This document shows, one piece after another, positions 43,573 to 53,331 of a stretch of DNA of 64,000 bases. The position numbers and the translations under genes are program-made. The stretch is from Siderastrea radians (Eukaryota > Cnidaria > Anthozoa > Scleractinia > Rhizangiidae). The stretch covers positions 2,081,394 to 2,145,393 of the forward strand of contig OZ024891.1 in the NCBI GenBank assembly GCA_964017195.1, given 5' to 3'. The notes beneath the pieces were generated by a model, which worked only from the letters and a program-made list of their open reading frames with translations, searched no databases and was not told the DNA's origin. The stretch's first letter is position 1, and every line of letters begins with the position of its first letter.

Positions 43573-44583
43573 CTAGTCCAACGTATTTCGGAATGAAAAC
43601 CTAAAGACTAATCGATCATTCGGTGGATTTCGCCATCGCATTAAACGAAGAGCAGCCTGCCTAAACTCCACCCTGTAAAAAGAATAAATAAATGGATTCA
43701 AAGAGGACTGCAGAAACAGGAAAAATAATGACAACTTGATTAACATTGCACTGACTAAATCTATTCCACCAAAAAGAAAACAAAAGTTGTAAAATATACG
43801 AGGTAACCAACATAATATGTACACCAAAACTACGACTACACAAGATAAAGTACCTTTTATCTTTCTAATATTATGTGGGGCAGGTCGTTGTTTCGCGGGC
43901 CAACTTAGACGTATTTTATTTGAATTGTCAACATGAATTCGTTGTACTTGTTTCTTAATCGCATACAATATCCTTAAATTAATTCCCAGCAATAAAAAGA
44001 AAGGAATGATAACAAAAATGATAGTGAGAATGTAAGTGTACACTCTGTCTATGTACAATGCCTCATCTCTTGCGTCGCTATGTTGCCAGAAATTTCTTGC
44101 GCCAGTCAAAAGAAATGGAATTCCCCAAACTGCTGTAAGAATGACCGCCACTCGTTTCATTGTCATATTTGAGGTGTAGCGAAGAGGGCTAAAAAATGCT
44201 TCGTGCCGGTCAAGCGAAATGGCAAGGAGGTTCAATATGTTTGCTCCAAAGGTAACGCCTTTTATTGCCCTGATAAACCAACAGTATGGGGTCAGCGAAT
44301 ATTTACATCCTGAACAAAATACGGAGTAGAAAGGAATAACCAGCGCACCCATACATATGTCCGAAATAGCCAAACTCACAAGATAACTGTTCATGTAGCT
44401 GCGACGGAGGTGTCGCTCTTTTAGAAACACGGCGCAAGTCAGGCTATTTCCAGCCAAAATTACAACAGCGAGGATGCTGTTCAGAAACAAAAACACCCTA
44501 TCCAGCTCTGTGCTGCAAGGAACACCCAGGAATCCTTTCGTGTTTGGTGCGCTGGTCGCCGTTTCAAAACGAGAAGAGTTCAT
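43573..44583 (-). CDS. rhodopsin-like (class A) GPCR, receptor 7
   Basis: Intronless, 336 residues, ATG at 44583. Marks: GN at 45-46, AISD in TM2, DRH at 125-127 (His for Tyr, a strong change in the G-protein switch), CWLP at 258-261 preceded by Tyr rather than Phe at 6.44, and NPFIY at 296-300. Outer cysteines are 23, 90, 93 and 101; loop 2 (RNFWQHS) has none. The 3.32-3.33 pair is Lys108-Gly109, so the acidic residue is missing. Asn202 is at 5.58 with the TM5 proline kept. The loop after TM6, FGGIDLVSA, groups it with receptors 2, 5 and 6. The tail is basic and short. A TATATATTTAG motif lies about 115 bp upstream of the ATG on this strand. Confidence 0.93.
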   Translation of the reverse strand: MNSSRFETATSAPNTKGFLGVPCSTELDRVFLFLNSILAVVILAGNSLTCAVFLKERHLRRSYMNSYLVSLAISDICMGALVIPFYSVFCSGCKYSLTPYCWFIRAIKGVTFGANILNLLAISLDRHEAFFSPLRYTSNMTMKRVAVILTAVWGIPFLLTGARNFWQHSDARDEALYIDRVYTYILTIIFVIIPFFLLLGINLRILYAIKKQVQRIHVDNSNKIRLSWPAKQRPAPHNIRKIKGTLSCVVVVLVYILCWLPRIFYNFCFLFGGIDLVSAMLIKLSLFFLFLQSSLNPFIYSFYRVEFRQAALRLMRWRNPPNDRLVFRFSFRNTLD

Positions 44584-47500
44584 TTCATCTGTAGTATATC
44601 ACCTTTCTGCATACAATATTCTGGCCTGTGATTAATAATGTTTGCTAGTGCGTTCAGATCGGTTTTTTTTGTTCTTTCAGTTACAGACTTGATTTCTAAA
44701 TATATATGATGTTGAGATACTGGCTTTGAAGGTGTGGGTAAATTCTAATCACTGGTTTTTATCGTTCAAATTTAGTTCTTTTACAAAGAAGGCTCTTATC
44801 TTTTTTTTCGTCACACTAATTGAGCTTCTTTTATAAGGCTAATGTCAATATCCGGGATCTTATAAAGTGACAATGTACACAGGATAATATTTTTCATAAT
44901 GACTACTGCAAGTGGCTCCGACTTACAGAGTGACAACTAGTAGCATCGTGATTTTTTTTCTTTTTTCACGTATATTTTTTTTAACCGCGTATATTCTGTC
45001 TTGAAAACAGTAAGAACCTTCCGTGCAGTAAATATATGATAATCAAGATGGAAGATGACCAGAGTTTTTTGAGTGGTTTCAGGTGGCAGTGATCCCAATT
45101 AATTCAAACTTCGACAGCTTCTAGTAATGACTCAGTTAATAGTCTCGTATTTTGCATGTAAATACAACATGTTTCGTGTGTTTCTGCTGACACCTACATG
45201 CTCTCGTTTCCACGCTTTTTCGCTACGATCTGAGTCTCAGACAAACCTTTAGATAAATAACTAAAACCAATACGATCAAAGTTGCAAAATATTTAAAATT
45301 GCTGTTGAGAAAAAAAAAAACAGAAAAAAGAGAGTCTTCTTCCATTTGTGGTTAGTTATCCCTATTTAAATGTAAAAATGCATGTTAAAAACTCCTCCAA
45401 GTGACTTTAAATACATCTTTAAAGGTAAAACCTTAAAACGCCGAACTTTTAGATCTGAGTAAACCGTTTCAAAAGGGATTTTCTTCGTTTTTTAAACTCA
45501 ACTTAGGTTGTTTTAGCCTGTCATGTATTTGCCTCAGCCAGTTTTCTTAAATCCAAAAAAACTATAAACGATTTTAAAACTTAATTTTATGCTAAAACTT
45601 TTTCAGTCTCGTAATATCCCTATAGGCTAATGTAAATATTAAATGATTTATTTCTCCACTAGTTCTTTGTGCGGGTAATTTATACTAACATTAGTCCAGT
45701 GCGCATATACAAATCACTTTATCGAGTGGATGAAATACATTGTTGTCATCCCAAGTTAAGAAACTCAGTTTATAGACTGGGTGGGAATTTTTACACTGAA
45801 TCAGATCACATGTCAGTTATCCACTCTTTGAAAAGCCCGAAACCTCGGTCCCTAAAGGCTTGTGAAGCTGAGACACCAATCTTCACTATGTTGGGTAACA
45901 CGAAAACCTTTCCGGTCCTCAACAGCTCTCAACATCGATCGGTCAATTTGCCTTAATCTTCAGCGACATTTCAGGGCTTTTACAAGAGAATTCTTTTATG
46001 TTCGTTGCTGACTTGCTGATTAAAAACAGGATGAGTACAGTTCTCATCATCAATCACTTTATAATAGCGCACTCCGAGGTGTCCTAGCTTTTGAGTTCAT
46101 GAATAATTTAAACTGACTATTTGATATGGCCGACTTGATATGGTCATGATTTCAAAAGGCAGTCCAAACCTACACGGCTGCAAGGTTTTACTCTGAAGCT
46201 CGATAAATTATTTGAAGCGGAATTTAAATTAAAAACAATAGCTTTCCGGAAAGTTTGTTCAAGTACAGTACTTGAAAGCATGAATGGTGCCATCCTACGC
46301 ACGCAGGAAGCTATCGAAATTATTGTCCTATCCTAGCTCGTTTTCAGAGTTTTTTTGGCTGTTTTCTTTTTTTAATGTCGTCTGCTGACCACACAGACCT
46401 GACAAGATTTTCTTTGTTTTGTTCTTTTTGTCTTACGTCAGTCGTTCGTGAGATTCACGGGTACTTATGCCGAGGTAAAGCCAAGGGTGGAATAGTTTGC
46501 AGCATACGCGTATAGCTGTCGCTTTGGCACATGCGAATTTTCTATTGTTTTTTGGCTAAAAAACGACAGCTACACGCGTGTTTCTGCAAATAATTCCACC
46601 CCAAGTTGTCTGCTTTAATTTTTGTGTGCATTGTAATTGGTTTACATTACTTCAGGTCCCGTACACACTTTTTGACAACGCACATTTTTTGCGTTTCATC
46701 GTTCACGCCGGCTAAAGCGATCGAAAGCGCTGACAAGTATGGAGCTTGACTTTCATTCAAAGACGGTTTGAAAAATGGAGAATACTGCAAGCCTAAGTGT
46801 GTGAAAGGGTAAAATTCGGAGAGTTTCGAAAACTCTGGTTCCAATTCATAATTATGCATTTTCAAAAGAAAACGCATTAGCACGGACGGAGCCTCCGTTT
46901 CTGATTGAGATTCCAACATAACTCGGCTGCCCGGCCTGATGACACTTGCAATGTGTAGGAACCATCCATATTAATTTGACATAAACAGAAGAAATTCGCG
47001 CTTAAATTTGGGGACACTGTTTGGCAAGCTGCATGTGAAAAGTTGATATGAAAAGTTTGCTTGAGAGGTGCCACATTTGTTGGGTATTCATACTCTTCTT
47101 ATTTTGTTGTTACTTCTTCTGAAACTGAACCCCTGGCTTTGAGTTCTTTAGAGAAATAATTAAAAAACAATAAAAAAGCTGACCCAGTTCGAGGCGGATT
47201 GAACCAGCGTTCCGTAAAATACAGCCTCTAAGATAAGTGGTGATGATCTCTGTGGTGTAATTAGGTGCATGCATGACTGTTGAATTTCAACATAAGCTTG
47301 GCGCCTTCGAAATGTGTTGCAGTCGTCTTTGATAAAGATTGTGTAGTCTGTACGTCGTGAAAAAAGAACTCAATACGTACAAGTAGTAAGGGAGAGCCAT
47401 GCACCCTACTGCCACTTTCAATCAGCGTTTTAACGAATTCTTAATTATTATTTTTGGAATAACATTAACAGCGTGTTATTAATTAGCGTAATAAATGACT

Positions 47501-48031
47501 TCAGTGTGCAATGATATATCTTCAATAAGATGCTTTTGCGTTTGCCAATTAAAACATCCACGTCAACCATAGAATTGATTTTCCCGTGAAGACGTAACGC
47601 TACAATTACACGTATTTAGAATTTGCAAGTAAGTGGGTTAATAAAGAGACTCCAAGGAAGTAAAGCTCGGTCACTCCTTTGTAATAATATATAGGTGAGG
47701 ATTCTCGATTATGTATGATGATATTATACTGTCTTGTTCAAAAAGATAACGTTGTTTTAGATTTTCTATTAGAAGTCAAGTGATGTAAAGAAAATGTAAA
47801 TATATTCTTAACTTGTACGATTGGCTGTTAGATTAATTGTTGTGTTAATAAATTAATAAGGAACAGTTTACTCCCTGTTGGGGATGCACTAAGAGCAAAT
47901 ACATATTACATTGTGATAAAAATCACCTGCTGAATTTTACCCATCACCACAATAGAACTTGATGTTTCTCTCACATCCTTCGTCATACGAGAGCAATTTG
48001 TTTCTTATTTCTTCGCTGGAAATTGGAAATC
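44584..48031. other. intergenic, one fold-back repeat
   Basis: About 3.4 kb between the divergent starts of receptors 7 (-) and 8 (+). Only the fold-back at 46482-46604 was recognised. Confidence 0.35.
46482..46604. repeat. imperfect fold-back repeat
   Basis: The left arm (46482-46521) and right arm (46563-46604) pair through GGGTGGAAT, TTTGCAG, ACGCGT and TAGCTGTCG, with several mismatches. Confidence 0.65.
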
Positions 48032-49120
48032 ATGGGTTCTGGGATTACAAACTCTTCTGCTCATCACCTTGAAGTCTCTGGCACAAACTACCATTGCAGT
48101 AAAACCTTGGATGAGGCATTTCTAGTCGCATACGTTGTTCTTGGTCTTGCCATGTTTGTTGGAAATACCTTCTGTTGCGCTGTATTTGTAAACACCCCTC
48201 AACTTCGTAATTGCTACATGAACATGTTTTTGGTGAGTCTTGGAGTTGCTGATATTTTAGCCGCGTTATTTGTTATCCCTGGGCATTGCATGTTTTGTAC
48301 CAACTGCTCAAAAGGCTACCTCTTGAGTAATGTTTTGGATAAAGAAACTTGCCAATTCCTAGACGGAGTGAAAGATTACGTTTGGCTTGCGTCTGTTCTC
48401 AGTGTACTTGGAATAACTTATGATCGATACTTAGCTGTCATTAAACCACTTCGTTATCACTGTAAGATGACAGGGCGAACAGTTACCAGCATTTTGTTGA
48501 TCATTTGGTTGTTACCTGTACCTGTTTCCTTTATCAAACCAATACTGAACGCTGTTAATGTCGATTTTCTCAAAGATGGTTCTCAAAGCGAGTCTATCTT
48601 TGACGTAGTAGTAGTGTTAGCGCTGATTATTATGCCAATGGCTGTCTTATTCATTGTGAACATCAGGATAACAAAAGCTATCAAGAAACAACTTCAAAGA
48701 GTTTCAAATGAAAGAAGGAGGAACTCGAGATCCGTGGAAGATTTGAAACCAAATGAAAACCGCGGGAAAACAATTTCTTGTTTGATTGTCGTCTTGATCT
48801 TCCTTGTAAGCTGGTTTCCACGTTTCGTGCTAAATTTCATGTTTTTATTTGACATTCATCACATGGAGGGTCTAAAACTTCTTGAGAAGATTTCATTGGT
48901 TTTCCTCTTTGTTCAGTCCTCAATCAACCCTCTCCTGTACTCATTTTACAGAAGAGATTTTCGCCAAGCGGCTGAGAATTTACTCAAACGAATGCTTCCT
49001 TTTAAAGATAGCTCTTCGTGGTTTAGTGAGGATGGACAACGCAGTGTTGCTTTTTGCATCACCCAAACAAACACTGAACCTGCGTTGAATTGTCAATTGA
49101 CTGAAATTAATGACACTTAG
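48032..49120 (+). CDS. rhodopsin-like (class A) GPCR, receptor 8 (divergent)
   Basis: Intronless, 362 residues. The ATG at 48032 has a strong context (A at -3, G at +4). Marks: GN at 44-45, GVAD in TM2, DRY at 131-133, SWFP at 260-263 and NPLLY at 299-303. Outer cysteines are 22, 89, 92 and 107. The loop between Cys92 and Cys107 is 14 residues instead of the usual 7. Loop 2 again has no Cys and lacks the RNxWxHT block found in the others. Lys114-Asp115 are at 3.32-3.33, Asn210 at 5.58 and the TM5 proline is present. The C-tail is about 45 residues. With receptor 9 it is the most divergent of the group, so its ligand may differ. Confidence 0.93.
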   Translation: MGSGITNSSAHHLEVSGTNYHCSKTLDEAFLVAYVVLGLAMFVGNTFCCAVFVNTPQLRNCYMNMFLVSLGVADILAALFVIPGHCMFCTNCSKGYLLSNVLDKETCQFLDGVKDYVWLASVLSVLGITYDRYLAVIKPLRYHCKMTGRTVTSILLIIWLLPVPVSFIKPILNAVNVDFLKDGSQSESIFDVVVVLALIIMPMAVLFIVNIRITKAIKKQLQRVSNERRRNSRSVEDLKPNENRGKTISCLIVVLIFLVSWFPRFVLNFMFLFDIHHMEGLKLLEKISLVFLFVQSSINPLLYSFYRRDFRQAAENLLKRMLPFKDSSSWFSEDGQRSVAFCITQTNTEPALNCQLTEINDT

Positions 49121-52100
49121 CCAACACCAGTACTCAAACTTCATTCACATTCAAAACACGAAGACTTTTTTAAGTGCAAGGTCGTTTCAGAATTCATAGT
49201 GAAGTTTAAAAATAAGTTTATATTTTTCGTTTATGCCTCTTACATTCTCAGAGACCGAGGAAGGTGTAAGTTATAAGGGCATAACAATCGAAAAACAAGC
49301 AAACTGGTTGGATGGTTTCTCAATCGTTTTAAATTTCACACCTCTTTAGAGGATTAACTGCTCGTAAGATAACAAAAAAAAAAAAAAAACATGTCGACAT
49401 GTATCTACTCATTATGTAAATATGTCATTGGATTGTGCTCAAAAATTTTAATTCACCTAATTATTAATTTAAGATTGAGAAAGGCACAATATAACCCATC
49501 TGAATTAAAGTAAACCTTGTCAAACTTAACTTGCTGCTATTGGCGAGAACTGATAGAAAGCAAAAATTGATTACACCACGGAGAAGTTTAGAGTTTACAC
49601 AGCACGTTTTCGAAGAAGACCAATACCACAAATTGCATATTGTATATTAAAAAAATATGACTAAAGATGCAACAAGGTTACCTTTTAACTTAAAAATTCG
49701 CTTATGAGCCTTTCGAAAAAGTGTTTATGATAGACTGTTCCTAGCAGGTAGCTGAGGACAGTTTCTTCAAACTCGGCAAAATTCTGCTCACGTAGAGCTA
49801 ATTTAAGGTACTACTTGTCGTATAATCAGCTGTCATATAACACGTCACTGAGTTTAATTTTAGAGAGCCTTTCACGAATGTGATATTGAAACATTTTTTT
49901 GTATTTTTTAAGATCGAACGAAACCTCAAAAACTGTTAACTGAACGGTAATAGTGGTAAGAGTGGTCTACGTGGTGACGTCTAGCTTCACCCCTCAGTAG
50001 ATTGTAACCTTTTTTGTATTTGGACATGGAATTTATCGACTTTATAAATGCGTTGAACATAATAGCTTCCAGATAAGTGCAGTATCCGGTCATTTAGCCA
50101 TTAATTATTTCTCGTGTGGCCTCGATCTCAATTGGCCGTTGTTAAATTTATCACATAAACTGAAGGTTTTTTAAAAAGAATTTGCACCACGGAGAAAAAT
50201 CGTATTTGCATGACACAAGTAAAAAATAACATAGTTTACTTGTCAAGTTATTGATGACGTCACCACTGAAAATCATTGGAATACATATTCGGATCTCCCT
50301 CTGTGATCTTTGGCAAACATTCGCAAGACCTTCGGACGTAATTCGACAAATCTTCGGAAATCTTCGCAAAATTGTGAGATATTCGGCAAAATAGTCATAA
50401 AGCTTTGGTTTACTCAATAAAAACCTGCTTCTAAGAATCTGTATTTTTCATAGTCAGCGTAAAAGGGCTCTAATTCATCTGACGTCTCGTGCGGAATAAG
50501 GGGAATAAGGATAAAAAGGTTTCGTACTGGTCATTTTTGCGTTTTTTTTTTGTTGCTGTTTTGTTCATTTAGATTATTTCTTTCATTGTTCCTGAAAAGC
50601 CCCTTATGGGGAGTGGTCAATTAAGTAATTATTATTATTACTATTATTATTATTAAACAAACTGGTTGCTGAAAGATGAGAAAATTTTCGTGTTCAGTTG
50701 GATGTCTCAAGAGTCCATTCAGGTAATTGTATCACTCTAAACTGTCTAATTTTCAATTTTAATGTAATTGTTATGTTGAAGTTGATTCTTGAAAGTTTGT
50801 CTAAAACTACGATTTGGTGAATGACATGCTTGACAAAGCGCATAATTTATCTTACTTGATTTATTTACATAACTTGTGAAGCTCATGAAATATTACAGAT
50901 CGATTTAACATGTAATTTTGATATTAACTGGCACAACTTCTGTTATGCCGACAAACCCAAGAAGCAGTGCAGGACTGCGTTCCTTACTTTAAGGCTTCCA
51001 TCTTAAATTTGCCTGATGTTTACAATCACTGTCACTTGTGTCGTCTAATCTACCGTTTAATTTATCCCTGATGATGCCGTTGATCTGCGAAAGCTTGGAC
51101 TTTAGATTTAAATTTTTTACAATAGTGTTAGGCCTCATTTGAACCTTTGAACCTTTAAGTTTTTAAAAATGCTATTGAAGGACAACATTCAAAGATTATT
51201 AATCTAAACTGTTTACAATTCATTTACAAATTTACAAGTTGACATAAATAACAATGTTACCATTTATACAAGAGCAAGTAGTGGTGTCTTGGATACCGAC
51301 AAGCTTGAATAAAACATGAAGTGCCCATATGCAGCTTAAACTTGAGAACAGGACTTTTGAGGTGTTCTTGGAAAATAATAATGTAGTATTTTTACAGCTC
51401 CATGCTCCTTAGAGTCTTGAGGCACTTTCAGGACTGGCAACATAAATTCTTTGGCATCGCAAATAGAACAATTGACGCTAAATTGATATGAAACAAAATA
51501 TTTAAAAGCCATTTATACGAGGGCTTAGTTTATACCGTTTTTTTTTTGTGTGTGTGAGTACGTCACACCTTCATTGTCTGTGTTACCTATTTATTGACTG
51601 TTTTACACATGTTTTGGTAATTTTTGTTGTGATCATGTAACGTTTCGACATTTTTTACGATGTGCGCTGTGACTGATCTTGTCAGTGTTACTTCTGACCT
51701 TTAGAAATACATGTAGTTAGTTTCAGTAAGGCTTTGCAATTTTAATTGCACTGGTATTACCGCACGATTGGCCCTTGTAAACAAATTTATACTAACTTCA
51801 CCTGAGACAATCTGGAACACAACTAAGGTTGAGTTTCACATTTCAAAAATCGTTTGAACTACCCAATTGTCCTATTGCCAAATCAGAATGATTTAGCCCC
51901 TTGCCTTAAACTCTTTCCATTGCTTTAAGAAGGGATAAAACATAATAGAATGTTTGAAAGTCAAGGACACATTTGTAACAAGATTTTACATACCAGTTTT
52001 CATTCATCTGCAATTCAGCTTAGACAGTTTCGGAGACGTGAAACACTTACTAGGCCGGTCTTCGGTTCGTAACGTGACCGAATTATGGTCAAATTTTCTC

Positions 52101-52371
52101 CTTTTTATTTTTCGTGACCCACTTAATTTGTAGCTTCTGTTTAATAGCTATTTATATCACTATTTAGTTATTAGTTATATTAGTGGCGGATAATAACGGC
52201 TCACAGTTTGAAGTCAATACAGGAAGGCTTTCATCCGCTAACACCACGTTCTCGTTGCGTACCGATGTTTAGAGACCCGTTGCAAATGGCAGCTAGCTAC
52301 AAAGAGTTCAGTTTTGTTCCACCCGTGGGATATTTTCTTTGGACGTTCAAAGTTCAAAGAACACGAGTGCT
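49121..52371. other. intergenic, nothing recognised but one microsatellite
   Basis: About 3.2 kb without a recognised gene. A poly-A run lies at about 49373-49389 and a short ATT tract at 50629-50655. Confidence 0.35.
50629..50655. repeat. (ATT)n microsatellite
   Basis: Short ATT run with one ACT interruption. Confidence 0.9.
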
Positions 52372-53331
52372 TCAGTTGTTTTTACATCTCAATAATTTCA
52401 CAGCAGCCTGCCGGAAATCACCTCTGAAGAATGAATAGATCACTGGATTTATAGAGGACTGCACGATGAAGAAAAATATGGAGATTTTATGTAGTAGCAC
52501 ATTAACCTCTGCAACATCCCCACTAATGGCGTATTGAATATTAAAGCTGACTCTTGGAATCCAGGATACCACAAATACTATCACAATAAGAGCACAAGCG
52601 ACGGTGCCTCTTCGTTTTCGCGCCAATTCTGCTTGATTTTCATCCGGGTCATCAGCTTGAATTGCATTGTGCGCATGCGATTGCCTGAGAGCCATGACCT
52701 GCAGGGCTTGCTTTCTTATGGTCAGCATGATCTTCACGTTGATTACAGAAACTGTTATGCAAGGGATTAGGAGAACAAAGATGAGAAGGAAGTTGTTGTA
52801 CCGGCTATTGATGGCATCATATTCAGCGCCAGTTGTTGTGTGGATCCAAAAGTTGCGGATTAGTGCAATGGCCAAGGAAAGTCCCCAAACAAGGCTTAGA
52901 ATCAAAATAACCTTGCGTTTTGTCATCAGATTTGGATACCGAAGGGGCCAGTAAACCGCCAAACAACGGTCAAGGGAGATAGCAAGTAAATTGTAGATAC
53001 TCGAGGCGAGCGCAATGTCTTTTGTACCTTCCATGAGCCAACAGTACTTGCTCAGCGGGTACTCCAAACAGCCAATACAGAACAGGGAGTAGCCTGGAGT
53101 GACGCATGCGCCCATGAAGATGTCGGTCACCGCTAACGACGCCAGAAACTGGTTCATCGGGTTTTGGCGAAGACGGGGGGTGGTTACTATGGCTGCGAAG
53201 ACCAGGAGGTTGCCAGTGAGTGTGATAAATCCTACGATGAGATTTAGGGCCCTGAATGCTGTCTCCAATGACTTGTCGCAGGATGAATGTTCCGTTATAT
53301 TGGTTAGTGCAACAGAATTGTTTGCTATCAT
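52372..53331 (-). CDS. rhodopsin-like (class A) GPCR, receptor 9 (divergent)
   Basis: Intronless, 319 residues from the ATG at 53331. The frame is open upstream to about 53460 but has no other ATG. Marks: GN at 40-41, AVTD in TM2, DRC at 121-123 (Cys for Tyr), SWIP at 256-259 and NPVIY at 295-299. Outer cysteines are 18, 85, 88 and 97; loop 2 (RNFWIHT) has none. Lys104-Asp105 are at 3.32-3.33 and Asn198 at 5.58. TM4 has Ser in place of the usual Pro. NNS and NIT sequons lie in the N-terminus. The loop after TM6 (SGDVAEVN) fits neither of the two subgroups seen among the others. The tail is short and ends RCKNN. Confidence 0.93.
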   Translation of the reverse strand: MIANNSVALTNITEHSSCDKSLETAFRALNLIVGFITLTGNLLVFAAIVTTPRLRQNPMNQFLASLAVTDIFMGACVTPGYSLFCIGCLEYPLSKYCWLMEGTKDIALASSIYNLLAISLDRCLAVYWPLRYPNLMTKRKVILILSLVWGLSLAIALIRNFWIHTTTGAEYDAINSRYNNFLLIFVLLIPCITVSVINVKIMLTIRKQALQVMALRQSHAHNAIQADDPDENQAELARKRRGTVACALIVIVFVVSWIPRVSFNIQYAISGDVAEVNVLLHKISIFFFIVQSSINPVIYSFFRGDFRQAAVKLLRCKNN

